From positions 930,001 to 994,000 of the forward strand of contig CAUEEP010000728.1 of the NCBI GenBank assembly GCA_958450365.1: a stretch of DNA of 64,000 nt. Direction: 5' to 3'. This document shows, piece after piece, positions 23,138 to 33,814 of this stretch; within the stretch, counting starts at the first letter, position 1; every line of letters starts with the position of its first letter. The notes under the pieces are model-generated. The model was not told the DNA's origin. It was given only the letters and a program-made list of their open reading frames with translations, and ran no database searches. Both the position numbers and the translations under genes were made by a program. Source of the DNA: Mesorhabditis belari. Taxonomy: Eukaryota; Nematoda; Chromadorea; Rhabditida; Rhabditidae.

Positions 23138-23454
23138 GGAAACCGCTTTCTGCGTACGAGAAAAGCTGAATTGACGCCCGAACGGTGGATTGATCAGGGA
23201 AATCGTCGTTTTTTTTTAAATCGTGCATCAGACTCTGTTCACAACTGCTTGAAAAACAATGGCAACTCTATTCCTGGAACTCGAGGACCAAAGTTTCTGG
23301 AAACCGCTTTCTGCGTACGAGAAAAGCTGAATTGACGCCCGAACGGTGGATTGATCAGGGAAATCGTCGTTGTTTTTAAAGCGTGCATCAAACTCTGTTC
23401 ACAGCTGCTTGAAAAACAATGGTAACACTATTCCTGGAAGTCGAGGACCAAAGT
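23138..23454. repeat. 161-bp direct tandem duplication
   Basis: Two head-to-tail copies beginning GGAAACCGCTTTCTGCGTAC and ending near CGAGGACCAAAGT. They differ by a handful of bases (for example GGCAACTC versus GGTAACAC and a poly-T tract), so the duplication is recent. Unusually GC-balanced compared with its surroundings. Confidence 0.92.
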
Positions 23455-24203
23455 CAAAGCTTACGCCACGAGGAAAGCGACAAATTGTCAACAATTGTAT
23501 TAGATTGCCAGTCTTGCTGTAAGTGCTCACATTTAGCAGAGACAAACTCTAACTCTGAACATGCATTTTGAATGATGATTTGTTTCTGTATCGACTGAAA
23601 AAACAAAGATTGTTTGAGTCTTTAAATCTTTTACTAGCATTTAGAACTGTGGTTTCACAATCTTAAACGATTTCGAAATTCAATTTTTCACCATCCCCAT
23701 CATTGACCCCTTCTCGTACTTGATTCACCCTCTAACCGTTCAAAAATCCCTCATTCCCCAATTTCCATTAATAGCTTTTTCACTGCAAAATCTGTTCAAT
23801 AATTGTTCAAATAGACATTCGCAATTTTGCAGCAGAAGAAGTAGAGAAATTTTGCTTCCGGACGCGTAAAAAGCTGCTCTCCAAACGTGGCTAACGATTC
23901 AACGATTAATTCAACAAAATTGATGGGACGAACACGAGAAAAAGCTGAATAAATATAGGAATTTTGCTATTTTTGCTAAAATTAACCATTCTGTGGAGAG
24001 GGAAGGCTTAGGAAGAGCTAGCGGGAAAAAAGCAGGTGCTTTGATGATCCAATGGGGAAACATGGGCTTGAGACGTGGTCATTTGGGTGCAATTTAAGGA
24101 AAAAGGATACGTTTTAGTTCTATTTTTCGAGACTAAAGATGTGTAGTATGATTCTTCAACGTATTGTAAACTTCTTTCTTTGGTTTTTCAAACCAGATAA
24201 ATA

Positions 24204-24375
24204 AATCAATTGATTGGGTGTCGGATGAAAGTGGCGCTCGAGAGCTAGTCTATCTTGCAGAGTAAATGTAATGTTGGCCTTAACTAATCAATTGATTGGG
24301 TGTCGGATGAAAGTGGCGTTCGAGAGCTAGTCTATCTTGCAAAGTAAATGTAAAGAGTAATATTGGCCTTTACAA
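24204..24375. repeat. 82-bp direct tandem duplication
   Basis: Two copies beginning AATCAATTGATTGGGTGTCG; near identical except one GCG CTC/GCG TTC change and a small insertion at the end of copy 2. Confidence 0.92.
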
Positions 24376-24608
24376 GGTCGTTAAGTTCCTCAAAAACTTT
24401 TTTAAATTCATCAATTTATCTTTTAAACGTTTATTGAACGCTAAAACATAAATATTTACAAAAGATTTGAAATTTTTGCATAGAAACGAGTGAAATGAAG
24501 GTGATTAGGCGGGTCCGCAATAGACAACTCCGGCAGCTGCATCGGTTTGAAGGGTGAGTTTCTAAAAGATTTTGGTACTTTGTGAGTTGGGGGCACCTAT
24601 ATTTTTAT

Positions 24609-25098
24609 TTTTTTCACTTTCTAGGGGTAATCGAGGGCACTGAGCAAGAATTTGACAGTTTTAGCTATTGGGTTTTAGTTTTTGCCCCTATTGGGGCAAT
24701 TTTTCAAGGTGAAACCTAGAGCCAACACTATTTTAACCACTAAATATACATTTTCTAGGTGTTTGTTGATAAGCAGAGATTTCTGGGGATGACGCTCAAA
24801 GACCTCTGCTCATCAACACATCAGGATTCCAAAAAACACACTATAGAAGCGCGCACTTTTGAGCCCCGAAACTTGGCTTAAAACGCATTTTCCCAAGCTC
24901 TCGTTGTGTTTTTCGGAATCTACGCATAAAACTACCCAAGGAAAAGTGGTTTTGAAGAAAAAAAAAGTGTCCCCAACCTTAATAGCGCCTAAAACGTGTC
25001 GAAATGTCGGTTTTTCAGTTGAAAACCTATGCTAAAATTGTAAAATTCGTGCTCAGCACCCCCGATTACCCCTAGGAAAGTCAAAGAAAAGTGAAAAA
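24609..25098. mobile_element. Palindromic MITE, CTAGGGGTAATCG family
   Basis: Terminal arms CTAGGGGTAATCGAGGG and a diverged complement at 25060-25098. The inner block at about 24840-24970 (GCTTAAAACGCATTTTCC, ATCTACGCATAAAACTACCC, TGGTTTTGAAGAAAAAAA) is shared with the element in the PDI intron at 34150-34265, so the two are related although their ends differ. The right end stops about 25 bp from the next gene's stop codon. Confidence 0.8.
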
Positions 25099-25122
25099 TT
25101 GATAAAGTTTTCAGTTTTCGAT

Positions 25123-26153
25123 TTAATCTTTGAATAAACAAACCGTTCCAGCTTTGTTCGTTCCACAAGCCGCATTGTTGCCGAAACCGCATGGTTGTGG
25201 GTTACAGTTGAATGTCGTTCGTTCAAAACCGGTGCCACTGTAAAATATAGGAGATGATGGAAATTTGGAAACAACTCACGCAGCATTGGTTCTCTTGTAT
25301 GTGGCCACTCCTCCACCGCCGCATGTTTTTGAGCAACTCGTCACCGGGAACCACGCTCCTTGGCAATTAATCACTGCGATCAGCACTGAAATGAGAGAAA
25401 ATGTAAATTTACATTGTAAAGACACAAAAATTTACTCTAAACTAGTTTTGGTTTCTTTGTGAGGCAACAGAAATCTAAATTCTATCAGATTCTACCAAAT
25501 AAAGATTAGACTTAGCTTCGATTTCATCTTATGATAACTCTCTTATCTTATGATAGCTCTCAATCTTATGATAGCTATTATAGCTCTATTAAATCTCTAT
25601 CAAATCTCTATTAAATAGCTTTCTGATAGCTTGGATAAGCTATGAAAAATTGGTGAAAATTCAATGAGGCTAAATTCAATGAGATTTTTCTTAGACATTG
25701 ACTATAAAGATGACTTTTATATAGTCAACGTCTAATCAAAACTAGATAGCTTTCGAAATTTGTCATGTTTCCGAAAGCTACTCAAATTATTGGGTTGATG
25801 GAAAAGTCCTTTCCGATTTTTGGGAGAGTACCTTAAATTTGTCTCATTTTTTGGCTCTGCCGCCCTTTACTAAAATAGCTGTAAAAACTTTTAGAAAAGA
25901 GATATCTCAAAACGGTTTTTACCAATCGATTCGTCTTGAATTCAGCTTTAGGATGAGCTATAAAACGTCAAAATTCGACAAATTTAAGGTACTCTCCCAA
26001 AAAATCGGAAAGGACTTTTCCATCAACCCAATATTAACGATTAGAATTACTTAAAAGGAACAAAAACTTTCAAGTATGAAGCTCTAAATACACAATAGAA
26101 TATGATATTTCAAACTCACCAAGACAAATGAACGCCAATCGGAGTAGAGACAT
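25123..26153 (-). CDS. Small secreted TSP1-domain protein 2
   Basis: Exons 26120-26153, 25280-25385, 25123-25237; 84 aa, phases consistent. A signal peptide (MSLLRLAFICLVLIAV) is followed by a compact thrombospondin type 1 repeat: WFPVTSCSKTCGGGG, then YKRTN, then TTFNCNPQPCG, with two further Cys. The Trp, the CSxTCGGG core and the basic strand are typical; such short single-TSR proteins in nematodes have unknown roles, probably extracellular. A TATAAATA box lies at 26218-26225, about 65 bp upstream of the ATG. The large second intron (25386-26119) houses a mariner-type MITE. Confidence 0.87.
25790..26031. mobile_element. Mariner-derived palindromic MITE
   Basis: Terminal inverted repeats start TTGGGTTGATGGAAAAGTC, very close to mariner-family transposon ends, and the element is flanked by TA on both sides. 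Arms extend at least 55 bp (through GGGAGAGTACCTTAAATTTG). 242 bp, non-coding. Confidence 0.88.
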
Positions 26154-26217
26154 TTGTGAGTGGCGTGAATGTTTTCGATCTTCAAAATGTGTGTGATTTC
26201 TCTCGATGATTGTTGTG

Positions 26218-26225
26218 TATTTATA
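26218..26225 (-). promoter_or_regulatory. TATA box of TSP1-domain gene 2
   Basis: CTATAAATAC on the coding strand, about 65 bp before the start codon and at a spacing expected for a TATA-driven promoter with a short 5' UTR. Confidence 0.5.
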
Positions 26226-28127
26226 GTGTTTTCATGTTCTTTCGCCTCTTTCCCTCTTTTCATTTAAAATTCTACCCTCAAAAAGCGGGCATTGTTATTT
26301 TTTTTTTCAGTTATTTGATCAGAACCCATTTTTTGGCATCTGATTTGAAACGTCAAAAGGGGGAAAATGGAATCAAACATGATTTTAATAGGTTTTAAAT
26401 TTCGGGAAAAGTGCCAGTCTGTGTCAGAGTGGATTTTCTGGAAAAGTGAATTTATTAAGCTGGTGTTTGAGCTTTTAAACTTTTTCGTTTCAAAGAAAAT
26501 GTAAGGTAAAGTAAGTAATTTTGATAGAAAATCAGCTGTTTAGCTGTTTAACTGAATATTCAATATGAGATTTGTCTTATTAAAGATACCGTAAAGTTTC
26601 AACCTCACTAAGTTAACATTAAAGCTGACATAAAAGTACAAATTCACTTATAAACGAATTCATTTATTTATTTAGTATTTATAGTTTCTTTAGATTTCAT
26701 TCAATTAAAGCATTCCATTTTGATGATTGAATATCTTTCATTTCAGCATGCTAAAAGATGTTAAGACTGCTTGGGTGACTTAATCGAACTGTCTAATCTC
26801 TCCCCATCATCAGAATGTACTCATCATCAGAATGTACTCATCAGAATATACTCATCATCAGAATATACTCATCATCAGAATGTACTCATCATCAGAATGT
26901 ACTCATCATCAGAATGTACTCATCATCAGAATGTACTTATCATCAGAATGTACTTATCATCAGAATGTACTTATCATCAGAATGTACTTATCATCAGAAT
27001 GTACTGTACTCATAATCAGAATGTACCAAATTATTATCCGCTTAGCCACTTTAAAGCTTTTCTACCAGATTATCGCTTTTTAATAAGGTGTAATCGGTGA
27101 AACGGCTTACTTCCGTATTTGACGCACAACAAATTGCTGCCGGGTCACGTGATCTGGAAACAAAACACAGTTTTTGTTGAAAGCACTTTCATTAGAGCTT
27201 GCTTTTCAACAGTTTACTTATTTCTTAAATTCCAATTTTCTACAATTTCCCAAAACAATTCTCCCGTTCCCCCATTCCCCCCATTCATCCAGCAAATCAT
27301 TTGAAACATTTGTGAGGTCATCAAATAAAAAACTTTCAGACAGTGAACAAACACGAGCGATCATGTGGTTTAATAAAGGGAAAATCTCTTGGCATCACAT
27401 GGATATTTGAATATTTTGATGACATTCATCGAAATGTTTTCTGGCTTTGGATGGCACGGAGTAAAGGGTTTACGTAGAAAATTGGACATTGAAAATGAAT
27501 GCGTTATTTAACGACTTTATCTAATAATGAGAGCTAGATGAAAGTACATTGTTAGTCGATTCATAATTCGTATAGCTTAAGCTAAATTGGAATGCGAGTT
27601 TTCTCATCAGAATCAAAAATAAATGAAAAGACCAGATGCTAAAATTGAGCGAGGAAAATCGTAAAAGTGTTCATGATTTGCGTAAAGTTTTGGCTTCTGG
27701 CATATTTAATTCTCTGTTTTTTAACGATTTTTGGGTACTCATCGTTAGTCTAATAGTGATTTCATCACACAAAAAATAAGTTCAATGTGTCCAACTCTTT
27801 CAAATGTTTGACATCAAAAGTCACATTTCCAGACAGTCATCCGATCTCATTTCTATTCCTTTTGAATCTTTTTAATATTTTCGATTTTGAGTTAAAAAGA
27901 GCCAAAAAAATGTTTCCAAAAGCCAAAAGCTAGCCTTTGCCTCATTATTACATTTCAAATTTTTTAAAAATCAAAATGTACCACAGTGTTTGTGGTCGAC
28001 AAAATTGGCTTTGATCTTTAATTGGCTTTGATCTTTATCCAGAGCATTTAATGCAGAAAAGACTCGAAGAAGTATTTATCCGATTAACAAAAGAGTTTGT
28101 TTTCATCGCAATTCCAATTCTGATCGT
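26226..28127. other. Intergenic stretch, one minisatellite, no gene
   Basis: Apart from the repeat at 26807-27027 nothing is recognised. Open frames through the repeat (SSECTHHQNV in several frames) are repeat artefacts. Confidence 0.5.
26807..27027. repeat. Minisatellite, unit about 17 bp (TCATCATCAGAATGTAC)
   Basis: About 13 units of ATCATCAGAATGTACTC with C/T variation in ACTCATC versus ACTTATC; the variants are arranged in blocks, indicating unequal exchange. Confidence 0.95.
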
Positions 28128-29227
28128 TTACAAACCATTCCCGAATCCGCAATACCAGTTCGTTCCATAGAGGTACTTGGCAAGACCCTGGAAAGCATTG
28201 AATATGAATTGTTTGAATATTTATTTGGATTGCTTTGGATTGTTGGATTGTTGGATAGATTTGTTAGTGTTCAATAGGCAGTACGTTTCAGTACGATCCG
28301 AGACAGAAGTCACCTTTTAACCAGGTTCAAGGACTTCTGCACCTTTTGCAAAGCCAAGCCAAGAGTTGGCTTCTAACCTGCACTTGGTCCGGAAAATTTC
28401 TTTTTAAAACAACACTAACTATGAGGCGACTTATTAGATAATTTCAGTACAATTATCCGTTATATTTTGTAATTTAACTCACCACAGATGTATCACAAGT
28501 CGCTCGCGGGAAAGCACACAAAGCTTGGGCACATAGGGTGTACATTGTGAAGGGACCTCTGGAAAATAAGAAAATAAGTTATTGTTTCTCTTTGTATACT
28601 TACTGGCAAGTGCATCCTGTCACACATGCTCTAATCAATTGCATTTGTCCATATCCTCCACACGTATCATTGCACACTCCCCTCGTCAACCATGGAGTGT
28701 ATTTCTCGATACAAGTGCCTGATGTGCTTGCGGCTGGGGTCGAAGCAGCGGCAGTTGCTAAACAGAGAAAGCAAATCGTGTGCAATCGTCTATGCACATA
28801 TTCAAGAAGCGTAAATTTGTCAAATCTATGATGAAGCGAATCTGCATCACTCACTCGGAACAATTGACGATGACTGTGATGATGTGAGAGTGATGAGAGC
28901 TGAAAAATAGTTGTATTTTAAAAAATACAATATAAAATGTTGCTCAATGTATATTTAGGCTTTGCTGCAATTTGCTTTACATTTTTTTGTTATGTAAAAC
29001 CTTTCTTGAAATTAGTTAGCGTACTAGCTTAGCTTAACTACTAGCGTAGTAGACAGGTAACTTTCCAAGCTAGGTTTGTATGTAAATTAGGAGATTTCAT
29101 AGGGTACATTGTAGTGCTTATTACTGAATCTTCTAGATCAAATTTAAGTAAAGCTATTGTCAATTTCTCAAAAAACCTTACCAAAAACGGTGATGACGAT
29201 TTGCGTAGAGAAGGCAGTGTTCATCAT
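28128..29227 (-). CDS. Small secreted Cys-rich TSP1-like protein 3
   Basis: Exons 29182-29227, 28855-28899, 28604-28757, 28483-28558, 28128-28187; 126 aa, phases consistent. A hydrophobic N-terminus, then a Ser/Thr/Ala-rich linker (SSQSSSIV, AAASTPAASTSG), then the Cys domain: PWLTRGVCNDTCGGYG, IRACVTGCTCQ, and YTLCAQALCAFPRATC, ending with YCGFGNGL. Domain layout and the intron splitting the codon after TGCTC are the same as in gene 1 at 21755, so the two are close paralogs; gene 3 has an added linker encoded by two extra exons. Start taken as the first of two adjacent ATGs. Confidence 0.86.
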
Positions 29228-31615
29228 TGTATTGTACTGATTCAAAAGTAATTGCCGCTTGGCCGCCCCGCTTTCCCCAAGAAGGAGTTTAGCTATAAAT
29301 ACTGAAATTTATGATATAAAAAATGGCAGAGATATTTTAGGTCAAAGCTTGATTTTGAGGACATTGGAGAGAGGTTTAAGAAAAAGATTTCCCTTGAATG
29401 CCACGCCTTTTCATTTCTCCCTGCTAGAACCCCTTCAGATTTTGTTGATTCAGCTGAATTTCCCTTTTTTTGATTTGAAATGCTGAACATTGAAGAGTTT
29501 ACGACAAAAAACTTTCCTTTCCTAATCGTCCAACGATTATCCACTGTGGGCAAGAAAAAAGTTTGAAGCTTTTACTGGGAATTGTTGATTTGGTCAATGA
29601 CTTGGTTGTGCTATGATCCAATCAGAAATCATAGCGCAGTTTTTTTGGGTGCAAACAAATACCATTGCAGGGATTTGTACGCATATGTGACATGTGACAT
29701 AAACATATTATTGAGGCTAATGGACTCTAGTTTGCTTATCAGGTGAGTCTTTTAGCTTAGCATCCTAGTTTGACAACAATTAAACCCGAGTTTCATTTGG
29801 TAGACTCAATAAAATGAATAGCGCCAATCGATTTCCCTGAAAATCACGGGTACAAATTCACAGCCGAACATCTTCTTTTGTACCATCTAAAAAGCAAAAG
29901 AGGAATGCTTGTAGTGACCGAGAAGATGTTCGGGAAAGGACGAGTCTGCGACTCAGCCTGTTTCCTCGATTTGGGCGTCATTATGCTCAAATTCCTTGCC
30001 CCAAATTTGGCTGTATCTCCACAAATTTCACATCGCACCAAACCAAGACAATTGGTCCCAGCGAAAATCAGTTCCAATTTGGGTCTCTTCTTTAAAATAC
30101 CAAAGAAATTTGAAGAAAAATACTTTTTGTTGCTAACCAAATGTTGTCTGGAAAAAGGAAAAAACGAGAAAGCCAATAAAATGAAAGAAAATATGTGACG
30201 TCTGTGCAATGTGATCGCTGAATGGATAAAAATCAAACAAGAGCACACGTTTTACGAGGTAGTCTTCAGAAAGATTCATGGGATCTTCGTTTTAATAAAG
30301 TTGTTGGCTATGAGTTTTGAATATTTTACTGAAGCAAAACACAAAGAAATCTTTTGGTCAGTCTTGCAAATCGAATTAGATTTATCTATTTTGCTATCGG
30401 GTAATTAAACAAAAGCCATCATCAGATTTCAGTTTTGCTCTTGAACGTATCAAAGTTTGTTATCAAATCAATTTTGGTATTTGGGCAATTGAGCTAAAAC
30501 CGAAATGTTCTCATTAGATATTCGGTAATTCAACCGAATAACCATTTTCTCATCCCAGTTCCCTTGATGAACATTTTCCCAATTGCAACTCCAATACTCT
30601 CTAACCAATAAGCATTGGGTGATTGAACCAACTCGATTTCCTCAATCTAGTTGTCTCAATGATCGCTTCAAAGTTTGTTTCTCATCTCGTGATCAGATTT
30701 CCCAAAAGCCAGGCAAAATCCTAATCTACTCGGAAGTAAATGTTTGACTGTGTGTAGAAAAATTGCTCATATTTGCTTAAAGTTTGGCTATCCACGAGTG
30801 CGCACAACTCGATTTTAGTCTAGCGGTTTTTTAAGGACAAATCCGATTTGTGTAAACTGAAGGGTCAGAGGCAGACAAATCGAAAGCAAAATGAGGATTT
30901 TTGACTATTTACACACATACACACATTTCTCCCAGCCGATCGTTTGCGAATTTTTTTAGCCACGGAAATAGACAAACTTTTTAGACTTTTGCAAAAATTT
31001 TCCAATTTGGGAGCGATTGGAAAGTGAAAAAATTTCTGTCTCCCGTGTCTATGGGAGTTTGAAATGAAACGAAATTAGATTTGGTTTATGATCTGGGTCA
31101 TTATTGGCTGCAATGCTTGCAAAATTGCATAGGTTTTGCAGACTAGCAGACGATTCCAGATCACTAAACATCACATGAAACAAAGGAACTAAAAATGAGT
31201 TTGGTTTTGATTGCGTGACTTGTGAAAGTTGACCTGTTAGATTTGTTAGTGGATGTAGATTTAGTTGAAAAATGATTGCCTTTGTTTTATTTCGTTCAAC
31301 TCAACTCAACACAACTCAGCCAGCAAAGCCAGTAGTCGCAATTCTCGTCTCCCTCAAGACGATCACTGAAATAGAGGTAATTGGATATAAAATTCAACCT
31401 TGGATGTATCTATCATTGGGTGTCTGGCCTGCCAACTACCGTACTCTAAAAGGGTATTTCACTGAACTAGACTTCATGTGTTTACAAAAAAAGACCCAAC
31501 GAGTGTCGCACATCGCCAACATAGACCTCCTTTGTCGTTCCCCCTAAAAAACGTTTGTAAAACTAGATTCGGCAAAATTGATGGCAAAGTAACTGTATTA
31601 CTTATATATGTCGTA
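29228..31615. other. Intergenic stretch of 2.4 kb, no supported gene
   Basis: No exon structure, tRNA or strong repeat recognised. Two long opposite-strand frames overlap at 29844-30248; neither has a credible family match (see findings for a lone CxxC motif). Confidence 0.5.
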
Positions 31616-32593
31616 GCCGATTATGATATTGAAATTTTTGTCAAGGTTTGTGATGAATGCGAGCTGAAGAAGGGTATACCCAAGTAAGGAATTTTTATAA
31701 AACCAATTGTGACAAAAGAACAAAATGAGCGATGTCAGATCGATTTGGTTGACCTTCAATCGGTACCCGACGGTGACTACAAGTTTTTGATGATTTACCA
31801 GGATCATATCACAAAATTTGTAATCCTTCGTGCATTAAAATCAAAAACAGCGTTTGAGGTGGTGAATCACTTGATGGAGATATTTGGAACTTTTGGAGCG
31901 CCAACGATTTTGTAGTCGGACAATCGGCGCGAATTTGCCAACAAAATGGTAAGCTTTTTTTGAATTATTTTATTACATTTATCTATTGCAGTTTTTTCAA
32001 TAACTTTTTCTTTTAGGTTAAAGAATTAGTGAATCGTTGGTCAGGGTGTCAAATTGTGCACGGGCGACCACGACACTCGCAATCACAAGGATCCGTTGAA
32101 AGCGCAAATCAGGATGTTGAGGTTAGTTAGTTGTGCGGAAGGAACATTTTTTAGCTAAAAACAATATTGCATTTAGAGAATCCTTTGCACTCAACTACGT
32201 GAAGAAAAATCTACAAGGTGGGCCCGAATTCTTCCAGTTGTGCAATCGATGAAGAATCGGCGATTTCATCGAGGGATCGGACGTTCGCCATTTGAAGCAA
32301 TGTTTGGTCGGAAGATGACACTCGGCTTTGAAAAAGGAGAGCTACCAAAAAATCAAGGTGAAAACGAAAATGAGGTAATATATTTATATTTTTTATATTT
32401 TATATTTTTGTTGATTAAATTTATTCGTTTGCTTCAGGTCGACGAAAACGAAAAATTTGACGACTGGAGTGAATCGATTCGAGCCGCAATCACAGAAAAT
32501 CCAACTTTTCACAACTTCCGGACACAAGTGACGAAGCGGACGAGGAGTTCGAGAAGGCGATGGGTAAGTCATAGTATTAATGCTTTATTGTAA
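31616..32593 (+). pseudogene. Decayed KRBA2/SCAND3-type integrase, copy 1
   Basis: Recognisable parts in order: end of the H2C2 zinc motif (CDECELKKG), the DDE catalytic core with the first Asp in CQIDLVDLQS and YQDHITKFVILR, the second Asp in SDN, then HGRPRHSQSQGSVE with the catalytic Glu, and a C-terminal RSPFEAMFGRKMTLGF. In-frame stops occur at 31684 (TAA) and 31912 (TAG), and the conserved second-Asp region reads SDNRREF. Short introns with normal borders interrupt it at the same points as in copy 2. The N-terminal half is missing. Family: retroviral-type integrase related to vertebrate KRBA2/SCAND3 and Ginger-like elements. Not functional. Confidence 0.85.
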
Positions 32594-32638
32594 AGTTAGT
32601 TTAATATTTGACTAAAGCGAAGTTTGATTCTTTCAAGC

Positions 32639-33335
32639 GAGAAATACGCGGAAATCGTCACCGTTCTCCAACAATTGCGGAATGAAGACTTCAAACCATC
32701 GAAAAAAACACAAAAACTTCTAGTGCGATTCTCTCTTCGATACGAATTGAATTAAGAGGTGCTTTACAATCATGGGATCAAAGGCGATTTGGAAAAACCC
32801 AAGAAAGTCGTCAAGAAAGAAGAGCTCTTTGGCCTGTTAACGACCACTCACCAACGACTTGGGCACGCCGGACGAGATATAATGTGGCAAGGACTACGAG
32901 ATTATCATGGGATCTCAAAAGAAGTAATCGAAATTTTTGTCAAGTTGTGCCCAGAATGCGAGCTCAAAAAAGGAACACCAAAGAAAGAAATAGTCGTGAA
33001 GCCAATTGTTACAAAGGATTTCAACGAGAGATGCCAGGTGGATTTAATCGATCTTTAATCCGTTCCCGATGGAGAATTCAAGTTTTTGATGGTCTACCAG
33101 GATCATTTCACAAAGTTCGTCGTTTTGCGGCATTGCAAAGGAAAACACAATTTGAAGTTATCGATCATCTAATGGAAATATTCGGAACGTTTGGAGCCCC
33201 AAAAATTCTTCAGCCCGACAACGGAAAGGAGTTCGCCAACAGATTGGTAAGCCTTTACTTTTGTCTCCTATCGAATTTCTTTATGACGCTTTATTTTGTT
33301 TGCTTTTAGGTCAAAGAACTCGTGAACCGGTGGTA
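32639..33335 (+). pseudogene. Decayed KRBA2/SCAND3-type integrase, copy 2
   Basis: Contains the N-terminal segment lost from copy 1 (YAEIVTVLQQLRNEDF), the complete H2C2 zinc motif (HQRLGHAGRD then CPECELKKG), and part of the DDE core. Stops at 32753 (TAA) and 33056 (TAA), plus a frameshift near 33130-33150, break the frame. It ends abruptly after a KELVNRW segment where AT-rich repeats begin, so the catalytic Glu region is gone. Copies 1 and 2 are about 80 percent alike where they overlap and are in head-to-tail order. Confidence 0.85.
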
Positions 33336-33814
33336 TTATTGTTTATTTTTGTTTTATTATTGTTTATAAACTCACTTTTTGGTATTATTGTTTATTTTTG
33401 TTGTTTAGTTTGGTCGAAAAATGCAACTACAACTAGAAGGCGTTTTTAGCTTTTAAGCACCTTTTAGAGCACTTGAGTTTGTGGTATTGACTTGAGTCAA
33501 TACATAACTCAAGATTTCATTTTTGAGACTTAATCGGCTAGCCGAAGAAGGTTTCGCTAGCGAAAAAATTTGAGACTTCATCGGCTACGATATATCAAAA
33601 AAGTAGCACAAAGATTAAATATTTCAACCTTTAAGATGCGTATTTCGGTGTGATTTCACGTATAGATAAAGGCAAAATTTGAAAAAAATTTCCATTTGAA
33701 GAGTTTCCCGGCCGCGGATGTTTCATTCTTCCGCATTTATTCTGCGATTTCTTTTCTGTTTTTGCTTTCACCAATTGCCTTGAACGTACTAATTTCGTTT
33801 CTTTAGCAGCCAAA
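33336..33814. other. AT-rich gap with a short direct repeat; PDI promoter region
   Basis: Contains two copies of GGTATTATTGTTTATTTTTG (33330-33420) at the truncation point of integrase copy 2, then single-copy sequence leading to TTTCTTTAG, the likely spliced-leader acceptor of the PDI gene at about 33806. Confidence 0.6.

Larger units (their letters stand above)
22368..24608. other. Intergenic stretch with two tandem duplications
   Basis: No gene recognised. Contains a 161-bp duplication (23138-23454) and an 82-bp duplication (24204-24375), listed separately. The remainder is AT-rich single-copy sequence. Confidence 0.5.

Noticed and set aside
26771..27100. Three overlapping His/Gln/Ser-rich frames
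   Set aside because: Produced by a 17-bp minisatellite.
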